A DNA stretch of 37,834 nt from an uncultured Veillonellaceae bacterium (GTDB taxonomy: Bacteria > Bacillota > Negativicutes > Selenomonadales > Selenomonadaceae), in assembly GCA_902766015.1 (NCBI GenBank), contig CACXCC010000010.1, positions 1 through 37,834 on the forward strand, in the 5' to 3' direction. The position numbers were made by a program, and so were the translations under genes. The notes under the pieces were generated by a model. That model did not search any database, was not told the origin of the DNA, and saw only the letters and a program-made list of their open reading frames with translations. Of this stretch, positions 1 to 8,579 are shown piece by piece (position 1 is the first letter of the stretch; each line of letters opens with the position of its first letter).

Positions 1-281
1 CGAACGCCCGGCAGGTCCTTAACACGACCGCCGCGGATCAGAACAACACTATGCTCCTGAAGATTATGACCAATACCTGGGATGTATGCAGTAACCTCGA
101 TACCGTTCGTTAAACGGACACGGGCAACTTTACGCAGTGCCGAGTTCGGCTTTTTCGGCGTCGACGTGTAAACACGAGTGCAAACGCCGCGTTTCTGTGG
201 GCAATTTTTGAGTGCCGGTGCTTTAGATTTCTCCTGCATGCTCTGTCTGCTCTTACGAACTAACTGGTTAATAGTAGGCAT
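1..281 (-). CDS. rpsL: 30S ribosomal protein S12 (3' end outside window)
   Basis: Decoding-centre protein of the small ribosomal subunit. Reading the minus strand from ATG at 281 gives [12 protein letters not shown], then the conserved core with [18 protein letters not shown] and [10 protein letters not shown]. About 93 of the usual 124 residues are present; the rest lies beyond position 1. An AAGGAGGT site (288-295) sits at good spacing. The L7Ae-like gene lies 70 bp upstream in the same direction, the usual start of a str operon (rpsL-rpsG-fusA-tuf), so rpsG is expected just outside the window. PNSALRK is the region where streptomycin-resistance substitutions are known; the lysines there look wild type. 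Confidence 0.98.
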   Translation of the reverse strand, partial: MPTINQLVRKSRQSMQEKSKAPALKNCPQKRGVCTRVYTSTPKKPNSALRKVARVRLTNGIEVTAYIPGIGHNLQEHSVVLIRGGRVKDLPGV

Positions 282-351
282 ACATGCACCTCCTTCCTTC
301 ATATTGAGAATTTATTATTTATTAAAACTCCGAAGCTGTGCTTCAAAGTTT

Positions 352-609
352 TTAACAAATCGACGACCTGAGGACCGCTGCTGCCGCCGCGCCGACTTCA
401 ATGGCGCAGGCCTCGCCGATTTCTTTCATCGACGCCCCCTCCTCTACCGGAACATCCTGCTCGTGGCAGAGTTCTTTGAGCGGTTCCAGGACACGCGGAT
501 CGGCGTCGGCAGCGAGAAAAACCCGTTCTGCCTGCGACCGCTTGACAGCTTTGGTAACCTGTTTGATACCAATCACCCGATTGGCACGTTTCAGTGCATC
601 CAGCTTCAT
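352..609 (-). CDS. L7Ae/YbxF-family K-turn RNA-binding protein
   Basis: Small ribosomal-protein-L7Ae-like protein of 85 residues, a family that binds kink-turn RNA and in Firmicutes usually sits between rpoC and rpsL. The sequence has the fold's core: RVIGIKQVTKAV near the N-terminus (G-x-KQ RNA-contact motif), VFLAADADP, and a C-terminal IEVGAAAAAVL. ATG at 609 is preferred because GGGGAG lies about 9 nt upstream; a GTG three codons earlier (618) would directly abut that site. It is the first gene after a consensus promoter and is followed by rpsL. rpoC is not next to it here; a LysR gene occupies that side. Confidence 0.9.
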   Translation of the reverse strand: MKLDALKRANRVIGIKQVTKAVKRSQAERVFLAADADPRVLEPLKELCHEQDVPVEEGASMKEIGEACAIEVGAAAAAVLRSSIC

Positions 610-662
610 TGCTTTCACTCCCCTGTATCACTAAATCGCGCGCCCCGATCAGGCACTTCTAT

Positions 663-691
663 ATATTAGCACCCCCTAAAACCGATGTCAA
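663..691 (-). promoter_or_regulatory. Consensus promoter for L7Ae-rpsL operon
   Basis: On the minus strand, TTGACA (686-691) and TAATAT (663-668) are separated by exactly 17 bp and lie about 55 bp upstream of the L7Ae-like start codon. The near-perfect hexamers fit a strong ribosomal-protein promoter. Confidence 0.8.
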
Positions 692-750
692 CACCTATTT
701 TATAAAGTTTTTTATGTACACGTCATCGTGTGTGTCATATCAATAAATCA

Positions 751-773
751 GGCATCAAAACAATTTTGATGCC
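751..773 (-). terminator. Hairpin after LysR gene, possible weak terminator
   Basis: Perfect inverted repeat GGCATCAAAA / TTTTGATGCC around a 3-nt loop, 12 bp after the stop of the LysR gene. On the minus strand it is followed by TGATTTATTG rather than a clean T-run, so termination may be inefficient. Confidence 0.5.
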
Positions 774-784
774 GTGGATAGTTG

Positions 785-1678
785 TTATAGTGTCTCGTCC
801 TGCGACTGAAATTCCGTCTGCAGGAAACGAATGAGTTTTTTCTCGTCTTCGTAAAGCTGACGTCCTTTTTTCGTAACGATACAGCCGTGCAGAATGACAG
901 ACGGCGTGATCGGAATCAGGCAGATCTGATTGTCATCGGCCATACGTGCATTCGCTGACATGATCGCACAGCAGGTTCCCGTATGAACGAGGTTCCACAT
1001 CGTTGACATGTGCGGTGTATAATGAAGGACATTCGGCTCAATGTGGCGTGCATCGATTTTCTTCATTAAATAGCGCGTCGTGACATAAGCCTGCTGCAAC
1101 AGGACAAGCGGTTGACGCACAGCTTCTTCGAGGGTGACGGTTTCCCGATCTGCCAGCGGATGTTTGACATTGACAGCAAGACAGAGAGGCCAATCCGCCA
1201 GTTTGCGATACGTAAGGCCTTCCGTATCTTCGACGAGATGATGAAAGATCGTCAGGTCAACTTCTTCGCGACGCACCATTTCAACAACGCGCATGCCGCT
1301 CTCTTCGATGATTTCAAGGTCAATATCGGGATGCTGCTCACGGAACCTGCCGAGCAGCAGCGGCATGACGGGAACGGCGATCTGCGACGGCATGCCGATA
1401 CGGATGTAGTTTCTCTGATGTGACATTTCCTTGACTTCATCATCAAACCGGTCGATACTCATGAGCAGGCGATTGACTTTTTCGAGCAGATGCTCTCCGT
1501 CTTTAGTCAGCACGATATTGCGGCCGACGCGACGGAACAGGTTCAGGTTTGTTTCTTCTTCCAGTGCGTGCATAGCAATGCTCAGAGTCGGCTGAGCAAT
1601 ATGAAGCTGTTCGGCTGCCTTTGTAATATTTTGAAACCGCCCGACTTCGGCAAAGTAGCGCATTTGCTGTATATTCAT
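785..1678 (-). CDS. LysR-family transcriptional regulator
   Basis: DNA-binding regulator of 297 residues, the normal LysR length. Residues 1-60 form the winged helix-turn-helix (MNIQQMRYFAEVGRFQNITK, AAEQLHIAQPTLSIAMHALE); the rest is the periplasmic-binding-protein-like effector domain (RIGMPSQIAVPVMPLLLGRF from about residue 93). ATG at 1678 has AAGGAGG upstream. It is transcribed away from the TauE/SafE-family exporter gene at 1883; such pairs are often regulator and target, so an anionic sulfur or organic-acid ligand is possible, but the ligand cannot be read from the sequence. A T-N11-A dyad lies in the intergenic region. Confidence 0.95.
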   Translation of the reverse strand: MNIQQMRYFAEVGRFQNITKAAEQLHIAQPTLSIAMHALEEETNLNLFRRVGRNIVLTKDGEHLLEKVNRLLMSIDRFDDEVKEMSHQRNYIRIGMPSQIAVPVMPLLLGRFREQHPDIDLEIIEESGMRVVEMVRREEVDLTIFHHLVEDTEGLTYRKLADWPLCLAVNVKHPLADRETVTLEEAVRQPLVLLQQAYVTTRYLMKKIDARHIEPNVLHYTPHMSTMWNLVHTGTCCAIMSANARMADDNQICLIPITPSVILHGCIVTKKGRQLYEDEKKLIRFLQTEFQSQDETL

Positions 1679-1722
1679 CCGAATTCCTCCTTGTAAGCAG
1701 GTGTCTTCTTTTCCATAGTAGC

Positions 1723-1737
1723 ATAGAATCCTGCTAT
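1723..1737. promoter_or_regulatory. Candidate LysR-type operator (T-N11-A dyad)
   Basis: ATAGAATCCTGCTAT is a dyad ATAG-N7-CTAT with the T-N11-A spacing typical of LysR-type sites, located 45 bp upstream of the LysR start between the divergent genes. It is a pattern match only. Confidence 0.4.
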
Positions 1738-1828
1738 CATTGTCATTTTATAGAATATATGTCAGTTTTGCAAGAAGAAGACGTTGGTGAATGAAATTTT
1801 CCTTCTACCCGTCGTTATGCTTTTGTAG

Positions 1829-1834
1829 TATAAT
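1829..1834 (+). promoter_or_regulatory. Candidate -10 element for TauE/SafE gene
   Basis: A perfect TATAAT lies about 50 bp upstream of the ATG at 1883. No good -35 hexamer is present at 17 bp, which would fit an activator-dependent promoter in this LysR-divergent arrangement. Confidence 0.45.
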
Positions 1835-1882
1835 AGAAAACAAATTTTTTGAAAGAAGGGATGGCGCCCGGCGCCGTTATAT

Positions 1883-2638
1883 ATGGAAACCTATCTCGCA
1901 GGACTGGGTACACATATCCTGCCGATTCTCTGCATTTTCCTCGCCGCATTTTTGCAATCCGTCACGGGATTCGGACTCGTCATTGTTGCCGCACCGCTTT
2001 TGATGTTGTTCTATGATCCGAAGCTCACCGTTCCGATTATGCTTCTTCTCGCCTGCTGCGGTAATTTTGCGCAGGGTATCTGGTACCGGCGTGATGCGAA
2101 TTTCCGCCTTATCGCCTGCCTCTACATCGGCGTCCTGCTCGGTATGCCTGCCGGATTCGCCGTTTTCTCGCAGGTTCCCGGCGATGTGCTGAAGCTCCTG
2201 ATTAACGGCATGATCCTCTTTTCCCTGATTCTCATGCAGATCTCGCATAAAGATATCCGTCAATGCCGACGTAACACCGTCATTACCGGCTTCTTCTCCG
2301 GATTCGCGTCAATCACAACCGGCATGGGCGGCCCGCCGTTCCTCATCTATCTCGCCAAGACAACGATGACACTGCAGGCATTCCGCGCTACGTGCTTCGT
2401 TTTCTTCTTTACCTGCAATGCGACATCACTGATCATGTATCTTTGCGGCGGCCTGCCGCTCGCTCCTGCCGCACATGAATTCATTTACCTGCTGCCTGCG
2501 CTTGCACTCGGTATTGCAGCCGGGCATCTAATCTATCGGCACATTCCGATTGCCCTGCTTCGCCGGCTCATCTTCTTTATCCTGTATGCCGCTTCAATCT
2601 ATACGATTATCCGTGTTCTGCTTAAATACATCGCCTGA
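1883..2638 (+). CDS. TauE/SafE-family (DUF81) membrane exporter
   Basis: Integral membrane protein of 251 residues with about eight hydrophobic segments. The family's two internal repeats are visible: one near residue 25 (SVTGFGLVIVAAPLLMLFYDP) and one near residue 140 (TTGMGGPPFLIYLAKTTM). Members export sulfite, sulfoacetate or related organic anions; the substrate here is unknown. The ATG at 1883 is the only usable start in frame after the upstream stop at 1850. Its Shine-Dalgarno (GAAGGG, 1855-1860) is 22 nt away, with a small perfect hairpin (GGCGC/GCGCC, 1863-1875) between; folding would shorten the gap to about 9 nt. It is divergent from a LysR gene, its likely regulator. Confidence 0.88.
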   Translation: METYLAGLGTHILPILCIFLAAFLQSVTGFGLVIVAAPLLMLFYDPKLTVPIMLLLACCGNFAQGIWYRRDANFRLIACLYIGVLLGMPAGFAVFSQVPGDVLKLLINGMILFSLILMQISHKDIRQCRRNTVITGFFSGFASITTGMGGPPFLIYLAKTTMTLQAFRATCFVFFFTCNATSLIMYLCGGLPLAPAAHEFIYLLPALALGIAAGHLIYRHIPIALLRRLIFFILYAASIYTIIRVLLKYIA

Positions 2639-2659
2639 CTTTTGATTTCGGGCATACAA

Positions 2660-2685
2660 AAAGCCACCCGCAAATGGGTGGCTTT
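2660..2685. terminator. Bidirectional terminator between TauE gene and tkt
   Basis: Ten-bp perfect stem AAAGCCACCC / GGGTGGCTTT with a 6-nt loop between two convergent genes. The A and T ends of the stem give a short U-tract in both directions. Confidence 0.85.
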
Positions 2686-2709
2686 CATTATGGGAAAAAC
2701 GTTCCCGGA

Positions 2710-4716
2710 TTAACCTTCGTTTTTGAGGATGGTCTGACGCATTACTGCTGCGACATTCTCTTTCGTGAAGCCGAACTTCTTAAAGAGCGTAGCCGCCGGA
2801 GCCGAAGCACCGAACGACTTCATGGCAACGATGGCGCCGTCAAGGCCCGTGTAACGTTCCCAACCGTACGAGCTGAGCGCTTCAACGGCAACGCGGGCGC
2901 GGATGTTGTGCGGCAGAATCGTTTCTTTGTACTCGTCACTCTGCTGCTCGAAGATATCGGCACACGGCATCGAAACGACGCGGACACTCGAACCTTCGGC
3001 CTCAAGCTGTTTCTGCGCTTCGATGGCAAGCGAAACTTCGGAACCCGTTGCAATGTAAATGCCGTCAATGTGCTCCGGATCTTTTGCTTCCGAAACGACA
3101 TAAGCACCTTTGAGCGCTTCTTTACCGGAACCCGGAAGCTGCGGCAGTCCCTGACGCGTCAAAACAAGGGCAGTCGGCGTTTTTTCGGACGTAACGGCGA
3201 GATACCATGCGGCTGCCGTTTCCGTCGCGTCAGCCGGGCGGATGACATTGACATTCGGTACAGCGCGAAGCATGGCCATCTGTTCAATCGGCTCATGCGT
3301 CGGGCCGTCTTCTCCGACGCCGATGCTGTCATGCGTAAATACGTACGTGACCGGAAGTCCCATCAGTGCGGCCAGACGAATCATCGGTTTCATATAGTCA
3401 CTGAAAACGAAGAACGTTGCTGCATACGTACGCAGACCGCCGTGCAGGGCAATACCGTTGGAAATAGCGCCCATCGCCAGTTCACGGACACCGAAATGCA
3501 GATTGCGTCCCGCATAATCGCTGCGGCGGAAATCACCCGCGTCTTTCATATGCGTCTTGTTCGACGGAGCGAGGTCGGCACTGCCGCCGATCAGCTGCGG
3601 CAAACGATCTTTCAGACGGTTGATCATAACGCCCGAGAGATTACGCGTTGCCACGGATTTGTCTTCATAAGCCCAATAATCTTCGTCCGAAAGCAGCTTT
3701 TCTGCATTGACCGGGCCGCGGAATTCATCCCAGCGTGCTTTCATATCCGGATATTTCGTGCAGTATTCGGCGAACATTTTGTCCCAAGCCGCTTCTTTTT
3801 CGGCGCCGGCTGCTGCAAGTTCCTGATAATGCGCATAAACTTCGTCCGGAATGTTGAACGTCTTGTCCGGTTCCGGCCAGCCGAGGTTCTCCTTCATCGC
3901 GCGAATGTTGTCCTCACCGAGTGGAGCGCCGTGCGCTGCGGCCGTACCCTGTTTGCCCGGGCAGCCGTAACCGATTTCCGTTTTGACCGTAATGAATGAC
4001 GGATGTTCCTTGTCGGCTTTGGCTTCTTCGATTGCCGCACCGATCGCTGCGAGGTCATTACCGTTTTCAACCGTAATCGTCTGGAAACCGAAAGCACGCA
4101 TGCGGACCTGAACATCTTCCGTGAAGGCGATATCCGTGCTGCCTTCAATCGAAATGCGGTTGCTGTCATAGAAAATGATCAGTTTATCAAGGCCGAGCGT
4201 ACCGGCGAGTGAAAATGCCTCAGAGGAAATACCTTCCATCATGCAGCCGTCACCGCCGAGCGCGTACGTGTAATGGTCAACAACCGGATAGCCCGGGCGG
4301 TTGAAAATCGCGGCAAGATGCGCTTCTGCCATGGCCATTCCGACAGCCATGCCCATTCCGGCACCGAGCGGACCCGTCGTGGCTTCGACACCCGTCGTAT
4401 GACCGTATTCCGGATGTCCCGGCGTCAAAGAACCGTCCTGACGGAACTGTTTCATGTCATCCATGGTCAGCCCGTAACCGAACAGGTGGAGCAGGGAATA
4501 AAGCATAGCGGAGCCGTGGCCCGCCGACAAAACGAAACGGTCACGGTTTGCCCACTGTGCGTTTTTCGGATTGTGATTCATGTGATGAGCCCAAAGCTCA
4601 TATGCGATCGGCGCACTGCCGAGCGGGAGGCCCGGATGGCCCGAATTCGCCTTCTGAATCGCATCTGCCGATAACACGCGGATCGCGTTGACACACGTCA
4701 TGTCCAGCTTACTCAA
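2710..4716 (-). CDS. tkt: Transketolase
   Basis: Thiamine-diphosphate enzyme of the non-oxidative pentose phosphate pathway, 668 residues, the full family length. Visible landmarks are the substrate-binding SGHPGLPLG (25-33), the ThDP motif starting GDGCMMEG and ending in the YDSN stretch (about 153-185), HGAPLG (about 263), and the pyrimidine-domain GVGEDGPTHEP (about 470). The frame begins at a TTG (4716), nine nt after AAGGAGA; the first in-frame ATG is five codons later and has no better site, so TTG is chosen. It is a single gene with terminators on both sides. Its leader contains two hairpins (4740-4760 and 4775-4790). Confidence 0.97.
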   Translation of the reverse strand: MSKLDMTCVNAIRVLSADAIQKANSGHPGLPLGSAPIAYELWAHHMNHNPKNAQWANRDRFVLSAGHGSAMLYSLLHLFGYGLTMDDMKQFRQDGSLTPGHPEYGHTTGVEATTGPLGAGMGMAVGMAMAEAHLAAIFNRPGYPVVDHYTYALGGDGCMMEGISSEAFSLAGTLGLDKLIIFYDSNRISIEGSTDIAFTEDVQVRMRAFGFQTITVENGNDLAAIGAAIEEAKADKEHPSFITVKTEIGYGCPGKQGTAAAHGAPLGEDNIRAMKENLGWPEPDKTFNIPDEVYAHYQELAAAGAEKEAAWDKMFAEYCTKYPDMKARWDEFRGPVNAEKLLSDEDYWAYEDKSVATRNLSGVMINRLKDRLPQLIGGSADLAPSNKTHMKDAGDFRRSDYAGRNLHFGVRELAMGAISNGIALHGGLRTYAATFFVFSDYMKPMIRLAALMGLPVTYVFTHDSIGVGEDGPTHEPIEQMAMLRAVPNVNVIRPADATETAAAWYLAVTSEKTPTALVLTRQGLPQLPGSGKEALKGAYVVSEAKDPEHIDGIYIATGSEVSLAIEAQKQLEAEGSSVRVVSMPCADIFEQQSDEYKETILPHNIRARVAVEALSSYGWERYTGLDGAIVAMKSFGASAPAATLFKKFGFTKENVAAVMRQTILKNEG

Positions 4717-4739
4717 AATTCATCTCTCCTTAATGCATA

Positions 4740-4790
4740 CCGGAAGCCCTCTCTTCCCGGACTTCTCTCTGAATGTTATTCGAAAATAAC
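4740..4790 (-). promoter_or_regulatory. tkt 5' leader with two stem-loops
   Basis: Two hairpins precede the tkt ribosome binding site: CCGGAAG / CTTCCCGG (4740-4760) and a perfect GTTATT / AATAAC stem (4775-4790) closed, in the minus-strand RNA, by a UUCG tetraloop. No known riboswitch is recognised. They may simply stabilise the message. Confidence 0.4.
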
Positions 4791-4835
4791 CCACCGCCTT
4801 TATTCTACATGATTGACGTCAAAAAGTACAGACAT

Positions 4836-4860
4836 AAAAAAAGATCCCCTGACGGGGACC
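4836..4860 (-). terminator. Terminator after aroH
   Basis: On the minus strand a GGTCCCC / GGGGATC stem with a 4-nt GTCA loop (one G-U pair) is followed by seven T, four bases after the aroH stop codon. Confidence 0.88.
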
Positions 4861-4863
4861 TCG

Positions 4864-5220
4864 TTACGGGAGATCCGGACGAAGCGCCGCGGCGCGTCCG
4901 AGATAAACATGTTGAATTTCCTGCTGCCCTTTTTTCGTGTCAACGAGGAGCAGCACACGGATACAATGGTCAAGGCTTCCCTCGATCGCACATTGACGTG
5001 CGTCAAACAGCGGCACGAGGTCAAATCCCGACAATTGACGAACACCCGCCGTCGGGAACGCCGCCGTTAAATCTTCTGTCGAGCTGAAAATCGCGGCTCC
5101 GATCATATCCGGCGTCACGCTGTTTCTGCGCAGGATTTCTTTTACCATCGTCTGGGCAGCCTGCCAGATTTCTTCTTTCGTATTCTGTTCAACCGTTACG
5201 GCTCCGCGGATTCCCCGCAT
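4864..5220 (-). CDS. aroH: Chorismate mutase, AroH type
   Basis: Converts chorismate to prephenate on the way to phenylalanine and tyrosine. The 118 residues match the small trimeric AroH fold. It starts MRGIRGAVTVE and ends HVYLGRAAALRPDLP. By alignment with the B. subtilis enzyme the substrate-binding arginines R7, R63, R90 and R116, plus F57 and Y108, correspond to R5, R61, R88, R114, F55 and Y106 here. Two active-site positions differ: C75 becomes D73 and E78 becomes Q76. The ATG at 5220 follows AGGGGGT and lies 12 bp after the UbiB-family gene stop, so it is probably the last gene of that transcript. Confidence 0.93.
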   Translation of the reverse strand: MRGIRGAVTVEQNTKEEIWQAAQTMVKEILRRNSVTPDMIGAAIFSSTEDLTAAFPTAGVRQLSGFDLVPLFDARQCAIEGSLDHCIRVLLLVDTKKGQQEIQHVYLGRAAALRPDLP

Positions 5221-5232
5221 GATAATACCCCC

Positions 5233-6852
5233 TCAGACGCCCTTGTGAATCTCCCAAATCAATCGAATGCTTAACACAAAGGCAATACTGTAGCCTAAAA
5301 AACCGAGCAGCGGAATTTCCATGATCTTCGGTGTCATGTTCGTCGTACAAATCGTACTCGAACCTAACAGCAGCGCCGCGCAAAGTACGGCAATGACAAC
5401 CTTGTTGATCATCCGGTCCATGCGCTTGAGCGGCTCTTCCGAGCCCGTGACGTCAAGATTGACTTTTGTCTGACCGCTCATGAGCATTTTCATGACATCC
5501 GAAATCTGCTCCGGCAGTTTGACGGACTTGCGCATCATGAGATAACCTTCGCGTTTTGCCTTATTGACCTCATCCTTCCAACTGAAGTTCTTTTTAAAGT
5601 CAACCGACATGCTCTTGGCGAAAATCTCGACGAAACTGACTTTCGGGCAGCAAAGACGCATGACGCCTTCGATCGTCATGACGCCGCGCGCAAACATCGA
5701 AAGTCCCTGCGGACACGCGATATGATGAACACGCAGAACGTTCATAATCTGATGGGAAAGCGTCCCCATCTGCAGACTGCTGAAGTCCAGCGAACTGTAC
5801 TGCGCCATGAGTGCGTCGACATCCTGATAGAGTGCCGCATGATTGATGCGGCCGTGCACAACGCCGAGTGACAAGACCGCCGCTTTCATCTCGAACGTGT
5901 CATGGTTCGCGAGGGCGAAAATCGCTTTGCGGATCGCCATACGGTCACGCGAACTGAGCCGCCCGACCATGCCGAGGTCAAGCCAAACGATCTTGCCGTT
6001 GCGGATCCAGATATTGCCCGGATGCGGATCGGCATGGAAATAACCGTCCTCGATGATCTGTTTGACGTAATTCTCCCCGAGTTTACGGCCGAGAGCCGTC
6101 ACGTCATAACCGGCTTTCTCGAGTTCATCGATATGATCGATCGGGATACCGTCAATGTACTCCATGACGAGGAGATGCGGCGTTGACAGATTGCGGTAGA
6201 TATTCGGACACGTCACATAGTCAATGTCCTGATTCAGATGCTCAAACTCCTCGATATGATCGGCTTCCATGAGGAAATCGAGTTCCTGCTTCGTAATCGA
6301 CCACATCTCGTCAAGTACCATATTGAAGTCAACGACATCCTGCGAACGGCTGACGACTTTGACGAGAGACGCCGCACGCTTCAGGAGCACGATGTCCTGA
6401 CTCATGACTTCATAAACACCGGGGCGCTGAACTTTGATGACGACCTCCTCGCCGGAAACGAGTACGGCGCGGTGAACCTGCGCGATACTCGCCGATCCTG
6501 ACGCGTGTTCGTCAATGGAACGGAACACTTTTGTCCAACGCTGATTGTATTCCTTTTCGATCGTCTTCAGGATAACCGGAAACGGCAGCGGTTTTGCGTC
6601 CGATTGCAGTTTCATGAGTTCTTCGCAGTATTCCGGCGGCAGAAAGTCCGGGCGCATACTCATGACCTGACCGAGCTTGACGAACGTCGGTCCGAGATCC
6701 TCGAGGATCAGACGCAGTTTGCCCGGCGTCAAGCCGCGAACAACGTCGCGTTTGCGCAGGACGGCGATCATTTCTTTCAGTCGGGCCGCCGAGCCCTCTT
6801 TTTTCTTTTTTCCGTCATCGTCTGACGGCACAGAAAGAAATTTATCCAACAT
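5233..6852 (-). CDS. ubiB: UbiB/AarF (ABC1) family atypical protein kinase-like ATPase
   Basis: Membrane-associated kinase-like ATPase whose family supports quinone biosynthesis or lipid trafficking; the exact role in Firmicutes is not established. In 539 residues the family signature KLGQ (59-62) is followed by RPDFLP, an alanine/serine-rich nucleotide loop GSASIAQVH (119-127), the invariant lysine VIKVQRPG (K140), the catalytic HADPHPGNIW and the metal-binding WLDLGMVG. The C-terminus (about 485-535) has two hydrophobic segments typical of the family. ATG at 6852 has GAGG about 11 nt upstream. It lies 39 bp after the ABC-F gene and 12 bp before aroH, suggesting cotranscription. Confidence 0.92.
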   Translation of the reverse strand: MLDKFLSVPSDDDGKKKKEGSAARLKEMIAVLRKRDVVRGLTPGKLRLILEDLGPTFVKLGQVMSMRPDFLPPEYCEELMKLQSDAKPLPFPVILKTIEKEYNQRWTKVFRSIDEHASGSASIAQVHRAVLVSGEEVVIKVQRPGVYEVMSQDIVLLKRAASLVKVVSRSQDVVDFNMVLDEMWSITKQELDFLMEADHIEEFEHLNQDIDYVTCPNIYRNLSTPHLLVMEYIDGIPIDHIDELEKAGYDVTALGRKLGENYVKQIIEDGYFHADPHPGNIWIRNGKIVWLDLGMVGRLSSRDRMAIRKAIFALANHDTFEMKAAVLSLGVVHGRINHAALYQDVDALMAQYSSLDFSSLQMGTLSHQIMNVLRVHHIACPQGLSMFARGVMTIEGVMRLCCPKVSFVEIFAKSMSVDFKKNFSWKDEVNKAKREGYLMMRKSVKLPEQISDVMKMLMSGQTKVNLDVTGSEEPLKRMDRMINKVVIAVLCAALLLGSSTICTTNMTPKIMEIPLLGFLGYSIAFVLSIRLIWEIHKGV

Positions 6853-6891
6853 AATCGGTCAACCTCGGAATCGGAACTGGATCTGCTTGAA

Positions 6892-8517
6892 TTACTTGGC
6901 TTTTTTATACTTCTCGGCGATCTGCTGGCGTACGGCATCGTTTGCGAGGAATTCGTCATACGTCGTCATGCGGTCGACGACGCCTTCCGGTGTAATGTCA
7001 ATAATACGGTTTGCGATCGTCTGAACGAATTCATGGTCGTGTGACGCGAAAAGGAGCGTCCCTTTGAACGCGATGAGGCCGTTGTTGAGTGACGTGATGG
7101 ACTCGAGGTCAAGATGGTTCGTCGGCTCATCGAGGAGCAGCACGTTCGCACCCGAAAGCATCATACGCGAGAGCATGCAGCGGACGCGTTCACCGCCGGA
7201 GAGAACCTCGGCTTTTTTCTGACTTTCCTCACCGGAAAAGAGCATACGTCCGAGGAAACCGCGTACGAACGTCTCGTCCGGATCCTTCGAATACTGACGC
7301 AGCCAGTCGACGAGGTTCAGGTCAACACCGTCAAAATATGACGAGTTATCGGTCGGCAGATACGACTGCGTCGTCGTCACGCCCCATTTAAACGTGCCTT
7401 TATCCGCTTCTTCCTCGCCCATGAGGATCTTAAAGAGCATCGTCTTGCCGAGTGTATTCGGGCCGACAAATGCGACCTTGTCACCGCGACGCAACGTAAA
7501 GCTGACATTATTGAGAACTTGTACACCGTCGACGCTTTTGCTGATACCTTCGACCTGCAAAAGCTGGTTGCCGGCTTCGCGATCCGGTGTAAAAGCAATA
7601 TACGGATAACGGCGCGATGACGGCTGAATGTCATCGAGCGTGATCTTGTCGAGGAGTTTTTTACGCGACGTTGCCTGCTTGGACTTCGCGGCATTGGCCG
7701 CAAAGCGCGCAATAAACGTCTGCAGTTCCTTGATCTTCTCTTCTTTCTTTTTATTGGCGTCTTTGGCCATCTGGAGTGCGAGCTGACTGGACTGATACCA
7801 GAAATCGTAGTTGCCGGCGTAAAGTTTGATGCTGCCGAAGTCAACATCGCAGATATACGTGCAGACCTGATTCAGGAAATGACGGTCATGCGAAACAACA
7901 ATGACGGTGTTCGGGAAGTTCGCCAGGAAATTCTCCAGCCAGTTAATGGAGTCAACGTCAAGATGGTTCGTCGGCTCGTCGAGAAGCAGGATATCCGGAT
8001 TACCGAAGAGTGCCTGCGCGAGCAAAACGCGGACTTTTTCCTTCGCCGTCAGGTCAACCATCTTCATCGAATGTTTGTCATCGGAAATGCCGAGGCCGTT
8101 TAAGAGACGTGCTGCCTCCGACTCGGCGTCCCAACCGTTGAGCTCGGCAAATTCCGCCTCGAGCTCCGACGCCTTCATACCGTCCTCTTCGGAAAAATCC
8201 GGCTTTGCGTAAAGAGCGTCCTTCTCATCCATGATCTCGACGAGGCGTTTATGACCCATGATGACCGTGCGAAGCACTTCATAGGCATCGTAAGCGTAAT
8301 GATCCTGCTGCAGAACGGCGAGACGCTCACCCGGCGTAATCTCGATCGTACCCTCCGTCGGCTCAATTGCCCCGGAAAGCAGTTTCAAAAACGTCGACTT
8401 ACCGGCGCCGTTCGCGCCGATAATTCCGTAGCAGTTACCCGGAGTAAACTTCAGATTGACATCTTTATAAAGAACGCGTTTGCCGAACTGAAGCCCCAGA
8501 TTATTCGTTGTGATCAT
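6892..8517 (-). CDS. ABC-F family ATPase (YkpA/YbiT-like)
   Basis: Soluble tandem-ATPase of the ABC-F class, which acts on ribosomes, 541 residues, with no membrane domain. NBD1 has Walker A GANGAGKST (34-42) and LLLDEPTNHLD; the linker region (about 240-320) is lysine-rich and helical; NBD2 ends with LSGGERVR and LLLDEPTNHLDLES. The NBD1 signature is degenerate (DLTAKEKVRVLLAQ instead of LSGGE) and the NBD2 Walker A reads GPNTLGKT; both fit my memory of the YkpA/YbiT branch rather than decay. A drug-resistance role is not suggested. ATG at 8517 follows AAAGGA at slightly long spacing. Confidence 0.93.
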   Translation of the reverse strand: MITTNNLGLQFGKRVLYKDVNLKFTPGNCYGIIGANGAGKSTFLKLLSGAIEPTEGTIEITPGERLAVLQQDHYAYDAYEVLRTVIMGHKRLVEIMDEKDALYAKPDFSEEDGMKASELEAEFAELNGWDAESEAARLLNGLGISDDKHSMKMVDLTAKEKVRVLLAQALFGNPDILLLDEPTNHLDVDSINWLENFLANFPNTVIVVSHDRHFLNQVCTYICDVDFGSIKLYAGNYDFWYQSSQLALQMAKDANKKKEEKIKELQTFIARFAANAAKSKQATSRKKLLDKITLDDIQPSSRRYPYIAFTPDREAGNQLLQVEGISKSVDGVQVLNNVSFTLRRGDKVAFVGPNTLGKTMLFKILMGEEEADKGTFKWGVTTTQSYLPTDNSSYFDGVDLNLVDWLRQYSKDPDETFVRGFLGRMLFSGEESQKKAEVLSGGERVRCMLSRMMLSGANVLLLDEPTNHLDLESITSLNNGLIAFKGTLLFASHDHEFVQTIANRIIDITPEGVVDRMTTYDEFLANDAVRQQIAEKYKKAK

Positions 8518-8579
8518 TCGTTGTATTCATCCTTTCCTGCCTCACGGCAGTGTGTTATTTTTTATTGTAACGGTTCGTG

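Noticed and set aside
2674-3999. Plus-strand open frame of 441 codons over transketolase
   Set aside because: It is antisense to tkt with no family features and no start signal.
4711-4723. Four-codon ORF (ATG AAT TTT GAG stop) overlapping the tkt start as a regulatory upstream ORF
   Set aside because: It is too short to separate from chance, and the TTG start of tkt has proper spacing of its own.
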